Part shown: piece by piece, positions 27,376 through 37,202 of the stretch | How the letters are laid out: each line of letters starts with the position of its first letter | How positions within the stretch are numbered: position 1 is the first letter of the stretch | Assembly: GCA_021802645.1 (NCBI GenBank) | Contig: JAJZRO010000010.1 | Span: forward strand, 23,824-87,823 | Reading direction: 5' to 3' | Length of the DNA stretch: 64,000 bases | Source of the DNA: Deltaproteobacteria bacterium | Lineage (GTDB): Bacteria; Desulfobacterota; Desulfobulbia; Desulfobulbales; Desulfurivibrionaceae | Notes under the pieces: model-generated | What the model saw: the letters and a program-made list of their open reading frames with translations, nothing else | The model's database searches: none | Told to the model about the DNA's origin: nothing | Position numbers and translations under genes: made by a program

Positions 27376-27978
27376 ATGAGCCTGATCCCCTTTGTCATCG
27401 AACAAACCCCCCGCGGCGAGCGCTCCTATGACATCTATTCGCGCTTGCTCAAGGAGCGGATCATCTTCCTCGGCACCGCGGTGAACGACGAGGTGGCCAA
27501 CGTGGTCATCGCCCAGATGCTCTTTCTCGAGGCGGAGGATCCGGACAAGGACATCACCTTCTACATCAACTCGCCGGGCGGGGTGGTGACCGCCGGGCTG
27601 GCCATCTACGACACCATGCGCTACGTCAAGTGCGACATCGCCACCCTCTGTCTTGGCCAGGCGGCCAGCATGGGGGCGGTGCTGCTGGCGGCCGGCACCA
27701 AGGGCAAGCGTTACTCGCTGCCCAACTCGCGCATCCTCATCCACCAGCCCATGGGCGGTTTCCAGGGCCAGGCCACCGACATCGACATCCATGCCCGGGA
27801 GATCCTGAAGATCCGGCAGAGCCTCAACAAGATCCTGGCCGACCACAGCGGCCAGAAGCTCAAGAGGATCGAGGCCGACACCGAGCGCGATTATTTTATG
27901 AGTGCCGAAGAGGCCAGGGAGTATGGTATTATTGATAAAGTGTTGGTCGAACGGTCGAACCCCAACGAGGAGTCGTAA
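27376..27978 (+). CDS. clpP: ATP-dependent Clp protease proteolytic subunit
   Basis: Serine peptidase (200 aa) forming the two-ring ClpP chamber. The catalytic triad is intact: S98 in GQAASMGA, H123 in ILIHQPMGG and D172 in ERDYF. The C-terminus fits the mature size with a very short propeptide. The stop codon is two bases before clpX. Confidence 0.98.
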   Translation: MSLIPFVIEQTPRGERSYDIYSRLLKERIIFLGTAVNDEVANVVIAQMLFLEAEDPDKDITFYINSPGGVVTAGLAIYDTMRYVKCDIATLCLGQAASMGAVLLAAGTKGKRYSLPNSRILIHQPMGGFQGQATDIDIHAREILKIRQSLNKILADHSGQKLKRIEADTERDYFMSAEEAREYGIIDKVLVERSNPNEES

Positions 27979-27980
27979 GC

Positions 27981-29243
27981 ATGGCCAAGAACCATAACGG
28001 CGAGATCGAGGTGACCTGTTCCTTCTGCGGCAAGACGCAGGATGAGGTCAAGAAGCTCATTGCCGGCCCGACAGTCTACATCTGCAACGAATGTATCGAC
28101 CTCTGCAACGAGATAGTCAGCGAGGATCGGCAACAGGAGCTGGAGGCCCAGGCAGAGGCGGTCACCATGAAGCCGGTGGACATCAAGGCGCACCTTGATG
28201 GCTATGTGATCGGTCAGGAGCAGGCCAAGCGGATCCTGGCCGTGGCGGTGCACAACCACTACAAACGGATCGAGGCCCAGGGCCGGGGCGACGGCAACGA
28301 GGTGGAATTGCAGAAGAGCAACATCCTGCTGGTCGGCCCCACCGGCAGCGGCAAGACCCTGCTGGCCCAGACCCTGGCCCGCATCCTGAACGTGCCCTTC
28401 ACCATCGCCGACGCCACGACCCTTACCGAGGCCGGGTACGTCGGTGAGGATGTGGAGAATATCCTGGTCAGCTTGCTTCAGGCGGCGGACCACGACGTGC
28501 AGCGTGCCCAGCGCGGCATCGTCTACATCGACGAGATCGACAAGATCGCCCGCAAGTCCGACTCCGCCTCGATCACCCGTGATGTCTCCGGCGAGGGTGT
28601 GCAGCAGGCGCTCTTGAAGATCATCGAGGGCACCATCGCCAACGTGCCGCCCAAGGGCGGCCGCAAGCACCCGCAACAGGAATACATCAAGATCGACACC
28701 TCGAACATCCTCTTCATCTGCGGCGGCGCCTTTGTCGGCCTCGACAACGTGATCCGCCAGCGGGTCGGCACCAAGTCCATGGGCTTCGGCGCCAAGGTGG
28801 TGGGCAAGACCAAGAAGAAGATGGGCGAGATCTTAGCCCAGACCGAGTCCGAGGATCTGTTGCGTTTCGGTCTCATCCCCGAGCTGGTGGGCCGTCTGCC
28901 GGTGGTCGCCACCATGGAGGAGCTGCAGGAGGAAGATCTGGTTCGCATCCTGCGCGAGCCCAAGAACGCGCTCACCAAGCAGTACGAAAGGCTTTTCGAG
29001 TACGACGGCATCCGGCTGCGCTTTACCGAAGGAGCGCTGAGCGCCATCGCCAAGGAGGCGATCCGCCGCAAATCCGGCGCGCGCGGCTTGCGGGCGGTGA
29101 TGGAGGAGGCGATGCTCGACGTGATGTACGAACTGCCCTCCCAATCCAATGTCCGCGAATGCGTGATCAGCGAGCAGGTGATCGTCAACCACGATTATCC
29201 GGTGGTACTCTACGACAACGAGGAAACCAAGAAGAGCGCCTGA
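27981..29243 (+). CDS. clpX: ATP-dependent Clp protease ATP-binding subunit ClpX
   Basis: AAA+ unfoldase (420 aa) that feeds substrates to ClpP. The N-terminal zinc-binding domain has C13, C16, C35 and C38. Walker A is GPTGSGKT (119-126) and Walker B ends in [24 protein letters not shown] is the sensor-2 region. A ClpP-contacting loop of the expected type follows the AAA large domain. Two-base spacing from clpP makes co-translation likely. Confidence 0.98.
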   Translation: MAKNHNGEIEVTCSFCGKTQDEVKKLIAGPTVYICNECIDLCNEIVSEDRQQELEAQAEAVTMKPVDIKAHLDGYVIGQEQAKRILAVAVHNHYKRIEAQGRGDGNEVELQKSNILLVGPTGSGKTLLAQTLARILNVPFTIADATTLTEAGYVGEDVENILVSLLQAADHDVQRAQRGIVYIDEIDKIARKSDSASITRDVSGEGVQQALLKIIEGTIANVPPKGGRKHPQQEYIKIDTSNILFICGGAFVGLDNVIRQRVGTKSMGFGAKVVGKTKKKMGEILAQTESEDLLRFGLIPELVGRLPVVATMEELQEEDLVRILREPKNALTKQYERLFEYDGIRLRFTEGALSAIAKEAIRRKSGARGLRAVMEEAMLDVMYELPSQSNVRECVISEQVIVNHDYPVVLYDNEETKKSA

Positions 29244-29271
29244 TCGGTCGCGGCGCCTCTTCCCATCTGCC

Positions 29272-31686
29272 ATGAGCCTCTTTGCTTCCGACAACAAGGT
29301 TTTTCCCATGATGCCCCTGCGGGATATCGTGCTCTTCCCGCACATGGTGGCCCCGCTGGTGGTGGGTCGGGAACGCTCCATCAAGGCCCTGGAAGAGGCC
29401 ATGGCCCAACGGTCGGAAATCTTTTTGGCCACCCAGAAGGATGGCGCCCAGGACGAGCCCTCTGAAAAGGATGTTCATGAAACCGGTACCGTGGCCACGG
29501 TCATGCAGCTGTTGCGGCTGCCGGACGGGACCATCAAGGCGCTGGTGGAAGGCAAACGGCGGGCGCGGATAGTGGAGCATCTCCCCCAAGCCGAGTTTTT
29601 CGTGGTCCGGATCGAGGAGCACACGGAGGAGGCCCTCGGTTCTCACGAGGCCGCGGCCTATCTCCGCGAGTTGCGGGAATCCTTCCGCGAGTATGTCAAA
29701 CACAACAAAAAGGTACCCAGCGAGGTGATCAAGTCGCTGGCCCGCGTCGAAGACCCTGCCAAGTTTGTCGATGTCCTCGCGGCCCATTTGCCCGTGGCCG
29801 CGGCGGAAAAACAACCGATTCTCGCCGCCTTCCCACTGGTCGAACGGTTGGAGCTGGTTCTGGGATTGATCCACAAGGAAATCGAGATCTCCCGGCTGGA
29901 GGAAAATATCCGCAGCCGGGTGAAGCAGAAGATGGACAAAACCCAGAAGGAGTACTACCTCGCCGAACAGCTCCGCGCCATCCAGAAAGAGATGGGCGGG
30001 AGCGATGAGGGGGGCTCGGATGTCGCCGAACTGGAGAAGGCGATCAAGCAGAAAAATCTGCCCCAGGCCGCCCGCGACAAGGTGGAGCAGGAGTTCAAGA
30101 AGCTGAAGATGATGCCCGCCATGTCGGCCGAGGCCACGGTGGTGCGCAATTACATCGACTGCATTCTGAATCTTCCGTGGCAGGAGAAGAGCGAGTCCAC
30201 CATCGACATCGATGAGGCGGAGCGCATTCTTGAGGCGGATCATTACGGTTTGGCAAGGCCCAAGGAGCGTATTCTGGAATATCTCGCGGTGCAGGCCCAG
30301 GTGACGAAGATCAAGGGGCCGATCCTCTGCCTGGTGGGGCCGCCGGGGGTGGGCAAGACCTCGCTCTGCAAATCCATTGCTCGGGCCATGGACCGCAAAT
30401 TCGTGCGTCTTTCCTTAGGGGGGGTGCGCGATGAAGCCGAGATCCGCGGCCACCGGCGTACCTACATCGGCGCCATGCCGGGCAAGATCATCCTTTCCAT
30501 GCAGAAGGCCAAGGTGGTGAATCCGGTGGTCTGCCTCGACGAGGTGGACAAGATGAGCACGGACTTCCGCGGCGACCCTTCGGCCGCCCTTCTTGAGGTC
30601 CTTGATCCGGAGCAGAACAACAGCTTCAATGACCACTATCTCGACCTCGATTACGATTTGTCCGATGTCTTCTTCGTGACCACCGCCAACACCCTGATGG
30701 GTATCCCGGCGCCGCTCCAGGATCGCATGGAGATCATCAAGCTCAACGGCTACACCGAGGAAGACAAGATGCAGATCGCCTTGGGGTTCCTGGTGCCGAA
30801 GCAACTGGAGGCGAACGGTTTTGCGCCCCACGACATCATGGTGGCCGAAGGCGCGGTGCGGGAGATCATCCGCCGCTATACCCGCGAGGCCGGGGTGCGG
30901 AACCTGGAGCGCAGCATTGCTGCCATTTGCCGCAAGGTGGCCCGCGAACGCCTCCAAAAGAAGACGACCAAAAAGTTTCGTATCGCTCCAGCCTCCGTTG
31001 CCAAGTATCTCGGGGTGCCGAAATACCGGTTCGGTCTGGCCGAGGAGATCGACCGGGTGGGGCTTGCCACCGGACTCGCCTGGACCGAGGTGGGCGGCGA
31101 GCTGCTGCAGATCGAGACCGCTCTCATGCCTGGCAGGGGTAAGCTCATCGTGACCGGCAAGCTGGGGGAGGTCATGCAGGAGTCGGCCCAGGCCGCCGTG
31201 AGCTACGTGCGGACCAGGGCCTTGCGCCTCGGTCTGTTGCCCGATTTCTACCAGGACCTTGACATCCACATCCATGTGCCTGAGGGTGCCATTCCCAAGG
31301 ACGGCCCCTCGGCCGGCATTACCATGGTCACCTCGCTGGTGTCGGCCATGCTGAAGATACCGGTGCGTAAGGATGTGGCCATGACCGGCGAGGTGACCTT
31401 GCGCGGTCGCGTGCTGCCGATTGGCGGCTTGACCGAGAAGCTGCTGGCGGCCAAGCGCGGGAATATCAAGCTGGTGCTCATCCCCAGGGAGAACGAGCGC
31501 GACCTCAAGGAGATTCCGGCCAGGATTCTGAAGGATCTGGAGATCGTGCTGGTGGAGCATGTGGACCAAGTGCTGGAGCGGGCCTTGCTGTTCCGTGAGA
31601 ACGAGACATTGTTCAAGGGCACGGCCAAGGCGCCAATGACCAGTGGGCTTGGCTATGGCATGGACGGCACCGTGGCGGCCCACTAA
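29272..31686 (+). CDS. lon: ATP-dependent protease La (Lon)
   Basis: Homohexameric AAA+ serine protease (804 aa) for damaged and regulatory proteins. The N-terminal substrate-binding LAN domain begins [14 protein letters not shown]. Walker A is GPPGVGKT at about 356-363. The protease domain has the catalytic Ser/Lys dyad, S680 ([10 protein letters not shown]) and K723 ([10 protein letters not shown]). It starts 28 bases after clpX and may belong to the same transcript. Confidence 0.98.
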   Translation: MSLFASDNKVFPMMPLRDIVLFPHMVAPLVVGRERSIKALEEAMAQRSEIFLATQKDGAQDEPSEKDVHETGTVATVMQLLRLPDGTIKALVEGKRRARIVEHLPQAEFFVVRIEEHTEEALGSHEAAAYLRELRESFREYVKHNKKVPSEVIKSLARVEDPAKFVDVLAAHLPVAAAEKQPILAAFPLVERLELVLGLIHKEIEISRLEENIRSRVKQKMDKTQKEYYLAEQLRAIQKEMGGSDEGGSDVAELEKAIKQKNLPQAARDKVEQEFKKLKMMPAMSAEATVVRNYIDCILNLPWQEKSESTIDIDEAERILEADHYGLARPKERILEYLAVQAQVTKIKGPILCLVGPPGVGKTSLCKSIARAMDRKFVRLSLGGVRDEAEIRGHRRTYIGAMPGKIILSMQKAKVVNPVVCLDEVDKMSTDFRGDPSAALLEVLDPEQNNSFNDHYLDLDYDLSDVFFVTTANTLMGIPAPLQDRMEIIKLNGYTEEDKMQIALGFLVPKQLEANGFAPHDIMVAEGAVREIIRRYTREAGVRNLERSIAAICRKVARERLQKKTTKKFRIAPASVAKYLGVPKYRFGLAEEIDRVGLATGLAWTEVGGELLQIETALMPGRGKLIVTGKLGEVMQESAQAAVSYVRTRALRLGLLPDFYQDLDIHIHVPEGAIPKDGPSAGITMVTSLVSAMLKIPVRKDVAMTGEVTLRGRVLPIGGLTEKLLAAKRGNIKLVLIPRENERDLKEIPARILKDLEIVLVEHVDQVLERALLFRENETLFKGTAKAPMTSGLGYGMDGTVAAH

Positions 31687-31755
31687 GGGGGGCGCGCAAC
31701 TGTCGTCGCATGGTCCGTCGTAGCTGGACATTTTCATCGAAGACCGAGTTTTCCC

Positions 31756-31784
31756 TTGACGAAACAAGGCCCACATGGTTTAAA
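31756..31784 (+). promoter_or_regulatory. Sigma70 promoter of the tRNA-Val/tRNA-Asp unit
   Basis: TTGACG (31756-31761), an exact 17-base spacer and TTTAAA (31779-31784), with the tRNA-Val 5' end 18 bases downstream. Confidence 0.72.
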
Positions 31785-31801
31785 GGGTGCCACATTTGCG
31801 A

Positions 31802-31877
31802 GGGCGAATAGCTCAGCTGGGAGAGCGTCGGCCTTACAAGCCGAGGGTCACAGGTTCGATCCCTGTTTCGCCCACCA
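31802..31877 (+). tRNA. tRNA-Val (anticodon TAC), CCA encoded
   Basis: A 76-base cloverleaf. The acceptor stem is GGGCGAA/TTCGCCC. The D arm is AGCTCAGCTGGGAGAGC. The anticodon arm TCGGC-CTTACAA-GCCGA gives TAC. The T arm is CACAGGTTCGATCCCTGT, followed by ACCA. Confidence 0.97.
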
Positions 31878-31884
31878 AAGTTGA

Positions 31885-31961
31885 GGAGTGGTAGTTCAGT
31901 CGGTTAGAACGCCGGCCTGTCACGCCGGAGGTCGCGGGTTCGAGCCCCGTCCGCTCCGCCA
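31885..31961 (+). tRNA. tRNA-Asp (anticodon GTC), CCA encoded
   Basis: A 77-base cloverleaf, seven bases after tRNA-Val. The acceptor stem GGAGTGG/CCGCTCC has one G-T pair. The anticodon arm CCGGC-CTGTCAC-GCCGG gives GTC. The discriminator is G, the Asp identity base, and CCA is encoded. Confidence 0.97.
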
Positions 31962-31973
31962 GCAACTCAGAGA

Positions 31974-32004
31974 GGGATCACCGGAAGGTTGATCCCTTTT
32001 TTTT
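31974..32004 (+). terminator. Rho-independent terminator of the tRNA unit
   Basis: The stem GGGATCACC/GGTTGATCCC (one bulged T) is closed by a GGAA tetraloop and followed by eight T residues (31997-32004). Confidence 0.9.
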
Positions 32005-32060
32005 GTTTTGTACGCCCTGCAACAAGCCGGAAATGAGGGCCATTCTGGGCGAGAATACGC

Positions 32061-32089
32061 TTGACAAGGGGGGTGGCTCTCTGTATATC
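32061..32089 (+). promoter_or_regulatory. Strong sigma70 promoter of the mla operon
   Basis: Consensus TTGACA (32061-32066), a 17-base spacer and TATATC (32084-32089), 77 bases before the mlaE start. Confidence 0.78.
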
Positions 32090-32166
32090 CTTGTTAGGTT
32101 TTGTTTTGATTGAATTTTTCGCGCAAAAGGCGATCCGTTTCGGTTCGCGCCCAAGAAGAGTACACC

Positions 32167-32955
32167 ATGCTGCAACAGATTGAGCGGCTCGGCAACAATA
32201 CGATTTACTACCTGCAAGACCTGGGGCGGATGGGGCGTTTCCTGCTCCGCTCCATCGGCGGCATTTTTCAGCGTCCTTTTCGTTTGCAGGCGACGATCCG
32301 CCAGACGCAACTCATCGGCGCCAATTCCTTTGTGGTCATTTTTTTCACCGCAGCCTTTACCGGAATGGTTCTAGGGCTACAGGGTTATTACACCCTGCGC
32401 AAGTTCGGTTCCGAGGGGGCGCTCGGTTCCGCAGTAGCCCTTTCACTCATCCGTGAGCTGGGCCCGGTGCTGACCGCCCTCATGGTGACGGGCCGGGCCG
32501 GCTCAGCCATGTGCGCGGAGCTCGGCATCATGCGCAATTCGGAGCAGCTTGACGCGCTGGAATGCATGGCCGTGGACCCCTTCCGTTACCTTATCACCCC
32601 GAAACTCCTGGCCACCCTCATCTCCATCCCTCTCCTCACTCTTATTTTCAACGTGGTCGGTATCTTCGGCGGTTATGTCGCCGGGGTCAAGCTGTTGGGG
32701 GTTAATCCAGGAGCCTATTTCAGCGGCATGGCGCAGAGCGTCATCAACAAGGACATCAACCTCTGCATCGTCAAGTCCTTTGTTTTTGCCTTGCTGGTGG
32801 TTTGGATCTGCACCGGTCGCGGTTATTTTGTCCACGCCATCCGTGGCGCGGGTTTCGGTGCCGAAGGAGTGAGTCGGGTGACCACCCAGGCAGTGGTGCT
32901 TTCCTCCATCAGTATCCTTATTTGGGACTATCTGCTGACGGCGATTTTGCTATGA
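32167..32955 (+). CDS. mlaE: Mla phospholipid transport permease MlaE
   Basis: Inner-membrane permease (262 aa) of the MlaFEDB lipid transporter that keeps outer-membrane lipid asymmetry. It has about five hydrophobic segments and the MlaE family core: RELGPVLTALMVTGRAGSA, followed by AELGIMRNSEQLDALE. The ATG at 32167 has agaagag upstream. An in-frame ATG 57 bases earlier would add a basic, family-atypical extension. Its stop overlaps the mlaF ATG (ATGA). Confidence 0.95.
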   Translation: MLQQIERLGNNTIYYLQDLGRMGRFLLRSIGGIFQRPFRLQATIRQTQLIGANSFVVIFFTAAFTGMVLGLQGYYTLRKFGSEGALGSAVALSLIRELGPVLTALMVTGRAGSAMCAELGIMRNSEQLDALECMAVDPFRYLITPKLLATLISIPLLTLIFNVVGIFGGYVAGVKLLGVNPGAYFSGMAQSVINKDINLCIVKSFVFALLVVWICTGRGYFVHAIRGAGFGAEGVSRVTTQAVVLSSISILIWDYLLTAILL

Positions 32956-33719
32956 ACGAGCCGATCATCCAATTCGACGCTGTCAGCAAGTCCTTTGGCA
33001 GCCAGCGGGTACTTGCCGGGGTGGATTTCGTCATTCCGTCGGGCAAGACCACGGTGATCGCCGGGGCCAGCGGCCAGGGCAAGAGCGTGACATTGAAGCT
33101 CATGTTGGGCCTTTTGAGGCCGGATGCGGGGCGGATATTGGTCAAGGGACAAGACGTGGCGCAGATGGGCGCCAGTGGCTTGAATGCGATGCGCATGCAT
33201 TTCGGGGTGCTGTTCCAGGGGGCAGCCCTCCTTGATTCGCTTTCGGTTTTCGACAACGTGGCCCTTCCTTTGGAGGAACGCACCAAGCTTTCCCGCCCGG
33301 AAATCCGTGCCAAGGTGCTGGGCATGCTCGACCAACTTGGTCTCGGTGGTCACGAAAATAAATTTCCGGCCCAGCTTTCCGGTGGCATGAAAAAACGGGT
33401 GGGGTTGGCCAGGGCGCTTATGCTGCAACCGGAGATCATGCTTTTTGATGAGCCTACCACCGGCCTGGATCCAGAGAAATCCATGGAGATTTATCAACTC
33501 TTTGCGCGAACTCAGCAGCAGTTCGGTTATACCTCGATCATCGTGAGTCACGATATCCCCAAGATTTTCAATCTGGCCGATCACGTCATTATCATGGACA
33601 AGGGGAAGATTTCCGCGTTCGAAAACCCCGAGGCCATCCAGCACAGTACGGACCCGGATATCAGGGAGTTTGTCCATACGACCATGGGCAACATTTATCG
33701 AAGCAGGGAAATGGAATAG
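32952..33719 (+). CDS. mlaF: Mla phospholipid transport ATPase MlaF
   Basis: ABC ATPase (255 aa) of the Mla system. Walker A is GASGQGKS (38-45), the form typical of MlaF. The signature is LSGGMKKRVGLARAL, Walker B is MLFDEPTTGLDP and the switch His lies in IIVSHDI. Its start overlaps mlaE by four bases. No MlaB-like STAS gene follows it. Confidence 0.96.
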   Translation: MNEPIIQFDAVSKSFGSQRVLAGVDFVIPSGKTTVIAGASGQGKSVTLKLMLGLLRPDAGRILVKGQDVAQMGASGLNAMRMHFGVLFQGAALLDSLSVFDNVALPLEERTKLSRPEIRAKVLGMLDQLGLGGHENKFPAQLSGGMKKRVGLARALMLQPEIMLFDEPTTGLDPEKSMEIYQLFARTQQQFGYTSIIVSHDIPKIFNLADHVIIMDKGKISAFENPEAIQHSTDPDIREFVHTTMGNIYRSREME

Positions 33720-33723
33720 GGCC

Positions 33724-34170
33724 ATGAAGAAACTCAATGTAGATCTGATCGTCGGGCTTTTCGTCGTGGCCGGTTTTCTGGCCTTTGTCTATCTCTCCTT
33801 GCAATTGGGTGAATTTTCCCCTTTTTCCATGGAGAAGGATTACGAGGTTAAGGCGGAATTCACCAACATCTCCGGCCTGAAACCGGGGGCGGTGGTAGAG
33901 ATTGCCGGGGTTCCTGTCGGCAAGGTTGCGAAAATCTATCTGGGGAAAGAGGACCGTGCGGTCATCTCCATGGCCATCGACAAAAAAATAAAGATCAGCG
34001 AGGACGCCATTGCCTCAGTCCGGACCCAGGGAATCATCGGCGATAAATATGTCCGGATTAGCCAGGGCGGAAGTTCGGATTTTCTGAAGAATGGGGATTC
34101 GATCACGGACACCGAATCGGTGGTGGACTTGGAGGAACTGGTCAGCAAATACATCTTCGGTAAAGTGTGA
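33724..34170 (+). CDS. mlaD: Mla substrate-binding MCE protein MlaD
   Basis: Inner-membrane-anchored periplasmic MCE-domain protein (148 aa) that forms the hexameric lipid channel. One N-terminal transmembrane helix (about 8-28) precedes a single MCE domain with FTNISGLKPGAVVEIAGVPVG and RTQGIIGDKYV. A short helical C-terminus follows. It begins four bases after mlaF. Confidence 0.95.
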   Translation: MKKLNVDLIVGLFVVAGFLAFVYLSLQLGEFSPFSMEKDYEVKAEFTNISGLKPGAVVEIAGVPVGKVAKIYLGKEDRAVISMAIDKKIKISEDAIASVRTQGIIGDKYVRISQGGSSDFLKNGDSITDTESVVDLEELVSKYIFGKV

Positions 34171-34322
34171 GGGACGCACCGGGCGCCTTGCTCGGCAGAT
34201 GCCTTTAGTTAATGCTTGCGGCGCAAGGTGATTTGGACGATTATGAAAAAGGGATATGGGGCGCAATGACCCATAATTGTTTGTCGGGGACACTTCGGCG
34301 TCATATGGTTGAGGATGGCATT

Positions 34323-35120
34323 ATGAAGAATCGGGCGGGTTTTGTGGTTGCGTGGTGTCTGATCTTGTTTTTCCTGGGATTCAGGGTTCCCGTGGCGCAG
34401 GCGGCTGCGGATCCCTATACGGAAGAGATGGCCAGTACCAGCGAATCGAACGGAATGGAGGCGATTGCCGATCCGTTAGAGCCAATGAATCGGTTCTTTT
34501 TTGAATTCAACGACCGACTTTATTTTTGGGTTTTGAAACCCGTTTCCACCGGGTATTCCTACGTGGTGGCGGAGGACGTCCGGATGAGTATCCGCGATTT
34601 CTTCTACAACCTGCTTGCCCCGGTACGGATCGTCAACAGTCTCCTACAGGGCAAGGTGAAAAACAGCGCCACGGAACTGGGCCGCTTTGTCATCAACTCG
34701 ACCGTCGGGGTGGTTGGCTTCGGCGACCCGGCCACGAACGAATTCGGCCTGCCCCGTAGGGACGAGGACTTGGGGCAGACGTTGGGGGTATACGGGATCG
34801 GGGATGGCTTTTATATCTGTTGGCCGATTCTGGGTCCTTCATCCCTGCGGGATACGGTCGGGCTGGTGGGGGATTCTTTTCTCGATCCGGTTTCTTATCT
34901 GATGGCCGCGGATTTCGCCGCCGGTGCCGCGGTCTATAGCGGTTCCGAGGTGAACAAGACTTCGTTGACCCTTGGCGATTACGAGGAGTTCAAGGAGGCC
35001 GCCTTTGACCCCTATCTGGCCTTGCGTGATGCCTATCAGCAGTATCGGCGGAATAAGATAAAAGACGGGAACGGCGCCCCGGACAGTTCGCTCTACAAGG
35101 AAAAAAGGGACGAGGACTGA
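34323..35120 (+). CDS. mlaA: Outer membrane lipid-asymmetry protein MlaA (VacJ family)
   Basis: MlaA (265 aa) removes misplaced phospholipids from the outer leaflet and passes them to MlaC. The family core is clear: DPLEPMNRFFFEFNDRLY, then NLLAPVRIVNSLLQGK, and FGLPRRDEDLGQTLGVYGIGDGFY. The N-terminus has a signal peptide ending VAQA-AADP, with no Cys at the cleavage site. It is therefore not a standard lipoprotein, unlike E. coli MlaA. The ATG at 34323 has gagga about eight bases upstream. A gap of 152 bases separates it from mlaD. Confidence 0.93.
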   Translation: MKNRAGFVVAWCLILFFLGFRVPVAQAAADPYTEEMASTSESNGMEAIADPLEPMNRFFFEFNDRLYFWVLKPVSTGYSYVVAEDVRMSIRDFFYNLLAPVRIVNSLLQGKVKNSATELGRFVINSTVGVVGFGDPATNEFGLPRRDEDLGQTLGVYGIGDGFYICWPILGPSSLRDTVGLVGDSFLDPVSYLMAADFAAGAAVYSGSEVNKTSLTLGDYEEFKEAAFDPYLALRDAYQQYRRNKIKDGNGAPDSSLYKEKRDED

Positions 35121-35371
35121 CCGCGGGAATTTCCCGATGAGCGTTTCTGTGCCCCTCTTTTTTCTCAGGTGGGCATAGGTTGAGGCGCGCCCCGACGGGA
35201 CCCGAAAACAGATGTTGCAGCGCGAGGGAAGTCCCGGTATAAGTGCTCCCATTGGTATCGCGATAGATTTGTTCATCATCCACACTCCTTAAAAATATTG
35301 TTTCTCCTGGCGGGCGGCCGCCTGAACCGTGCCGCTGCGGGGAAGCAGCCAACTGAATAGAGAGAGTCGCC
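35121..35371. other. Intergenic gap between mlaA and mlaC
   Basis: I see no forward gene. On the minus strand an AAGGAG (35285-35290) lies five bases before ATGATG (35274-35279), opening a frame that runs back into mlaA. This could be chance or a small antisense gene. No terminator with a T-run is evident for mlaA, so mlaC is probably co-transcribed. Confidence 0.35.
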
Positions 35372-36031
35372 ATGCGTTTTCCCTGGAAAGTCTTGGTAAT
35401 CGGGTTGAACCTTCTCTTCCTGTTGTCCGCGATGGGCGGTCGCGCGGTTGCTGCGCCAGCTGAACCGTTGGCGGTGGTGAAGCAGGCAGTGGACGAAATT
35501 CTCTCTATCTTGCAGGACAAAAAGTTTTCAGGCGCCGCCAAAAAGGAAGAGCGGTGGAAGCGGATCAGTGTGGTGGTGGAAAATTATTTTGATTTTGAAG
35601 AAATATCCATGCGAACCCTCGCCCAGGCATGGAAAGAGCGGACTCCGGCGGAGCGTAAACAGTTTGTCGGACTCTTCCGGCAATTGTTGGAACGGACATA
35701 TATCAACAAGGTCGATAATTATTGCCACGAACAGGGTGTTGCCTGCGTTGGCAAGGTGGTGAACTTCAAGCGTCAGGAGATTCAGGGCGACAAGGCCGTT
35801 GTCTATACCAGTTTCGTCCGGGATAACGTCGAGACACCGGTGGAATATAAGCTACAGAATGAATCCGGCCGCTGGATGGTCTACGATGTGGTCATTGAGG
35901 GCGTCAGCCTGGTGCGTAACTATCGTTCCCAGTTCAAGAGCATCCTTGCCAGGGAACAGTTCGGGGGGCTGCTGGCCAAAATGGAAGAGAAGGTCAAGAA
36001 GGGCGAACCGATGGAGGGGGCGCCGAAATGA
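35372..36031 (+). CDS. mlaC: Periplasmic lipid shuttle MlaC
   Basis: Soluble periplasmic carrier (219 aa) moving phospholipids between MlaA and MlaD. A signal peptide ends near AVAA. The MlaC/Ttg2D body includes VVVENYFDFEEISMRTLAQ and WMVYDVVIEGVSLVRNYRSQF. The ribosome-binding site is gagagag. Its stop overlaps the next gene's ATG by four bases. Confidence 0.95.
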   Translation: MRFPWKVLVIGLNLLFLLSAMGGRAVAAPAEPLAVVKQAVDEILSILQDKKFSGAAKKEERWKRISVVVENYFDFEEISMRTLAQAWKERTPAERKQFVGLFRQLLERTYINKVDNYCHEQGVACVGKVVNFKRQEIQGDKAVVYTSFVRDNVETPVEYKLQNESGRWMVYDVVIEGVSLVRNYRSQFKSILAREQFGGLLAKMEEKVKKGEPMEGAPK

Positions 36032-36519
36032 CGGCTACGGCCTCGGCGCATGAGGCCAAGGGTGCCGCTTTGCCGTTGGCGACAGTTCGGGAACTGAACG
36101 CCATCCTGCCTTTCTTTTCGTCCCAAGAAGTGGAAGATCTGTTGCCCTATGTGACCCAGCGCACAGTGGCGGCTGGCGAGGGGCTGTTGCGGGACGGTGA
36201 CCCGGCGGATTTTTTGGGGTTTCTTCTTGCCGGCCGCTTGGCGGTGAAGAAGGAGACCGCCTTCCAAGGCAAATATATCCTGGTGGCGGTCATTGAGCCG
36301 GGAGGGCTGGTCGGTGAATTGGCGGCGGTGGAAAAAGGCCGGCGGAGTGCCACCGTGGTAGCCATGGAGGAATGCCGGTTGCTGCTGCTTTCCCACGACG
36401 CCATGAACCGGATGCTTGTGGAGAAGAGTGCCTTGGGAATCGCGGTGCTCAAGCGGGTTATCCATGTCCAGGGGCATCGACTGCGCCAAGCCAGTGAGCG
36501 ACTCTCCTGGATACTCTAG
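36028..36519 (+). CDS. Stand-alone cyclic nucleotide-binding domain protein
   Basis: A 163-aa protein made of one cNMP-binding (CAP/Crp effector) domain with no DNA-binding helix-turn-helix. Features are FFSSQEVEDLLPYVTQRTVAAGEGLLRDGDPAD, the LLAGRLAV strand, and a phosphate-binding-cassette-like EPGGLVGELAAVEKGRRSATVVA segment, where family members have GE...R(S/T)A. The residues needed for ligand contact look present. The four-base overlap with mlaC means it belongs to the lipid-transport operon, probably as a regulatory subunit or sensor acting by protein contact. Confidence 0.85.
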   Translation: MTATASAHEAKGAALPLATVRELNAILPFFSSQEVEDLLPYVTQRTVAAGEGLLRDGDPADFLGFLLAGRLAVKKETAFQGKYILVAVIEPGGLVGELAAVEKGRRSATVVAMEECRLLLLSHDAMNRMLVEKSALGIAVLKRVIHVQGHRLRQASERLSWIL

Positions 36520-36584
36520 CCCCAGTGTCCAGCGTCGTATTCGGTTCCCGACAACTCCTTTGGCTCCTCAAATAGTACGGCGTA

Positions 36585-36619
36585 CCCCGGTCTGCTGCCG
36601 GGGCGTTTTGGTTTTTTTT
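36585..36619 (+). terminator. Probable terminator of the mla operon
   Basis: The stem CCCCGG/CCGGGG with a 7-base loop (36585-36603) is followed by TTTT, GG and eight T residues up to 36619. Confidence 0.6.
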
Positions 36620-36632
36620 AGTGAGCGCCTTC

Positions 36633-37202
36633 ATGGCTGATCCGGATGTGGCAAAGGGCTGGCGGCGACGCTGCAAGCGGGATGAGGCAAAGAGTGGCGA
36701 GAGGCTTCCCCCACAGCTGCCCCACCGATTTGTGCGTAGTCTCCTGGCATACGGGATACTGGTTTTCCTGCTGACCGCATTTTTTATCCATACCAGGCAA
36801 CTTCCTTATGATTATCTCGCCTGGGCGACGCTGTTGGGAGTTTTGTTTGGCGTTGCCATTGCCGGCTTCGACCGCCTCGCCTCTTGGCTGCGCACCTTTC
36901 TTGCGTTGCGTTGCAGCCGGGCGATCTGTGGATTTCTACTCTTTTTTGCCTACGTCCTTGGCTATCTGGTGCTTTTTTCCTTGATCGTCACCTATCCGGT
37001 GGGCATTCTCATCGAGCGGGGCAGCGGCTCGGCGGCCACGGCCATGGCGTATGGGCTTTTCACCATCAACATCATCCTGGTTTTTGCCATTTTGGGCTGG
37101 CTTGACTGGGAGCGTTTCGTGGCCAGTCGACGAGACCGCTTTCCGTGGCATCGGCGCCCCGCCGCGCCGGAGTCTGAGGGTGCGAAAACACTTGACAAGT
37201 AA
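36633..37202 (+). CDS. Integral membrane protein, unknown function
   Basis: A 189-aa protein with a basic N-terminus (GWRRRCKRDE) and four predicted transmembrane helices at about 35-53, 60-80, 90-118 and 133-153. A basic Arg-rich tail follows. I recognise no family. The ATG at 36633 is used; a GTG at 36621 would add four residues. It begins right after a terminator, so it needs its own promoter, which I could not identify. Its last bases hold the promoter of the next operon. Confidence 0.7.
   Translation: MADPDVAKGWRRRCKRDEAKSGERLPPQLPHRFVRSLLAYGILVFLLTAFFIHTRQLPYDYLAWATLLGVLFGVAIAGFDRLASWLRTFLALRCSRAICGFLLFFAYVLGYLVLFSLIVTYPVGILIERGSGSAATAMAYGLFTINIILVFAILGWLDWERFVASRRDRFPWHRRPAAPESEGAKTLDK

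Noticed and set aside
31802..31961. tRNA pair as a mobile-element attachment site
   Set aside because: No integrase, no direct repeat of a tRNA end, and housekeeping genes lie on both sides.
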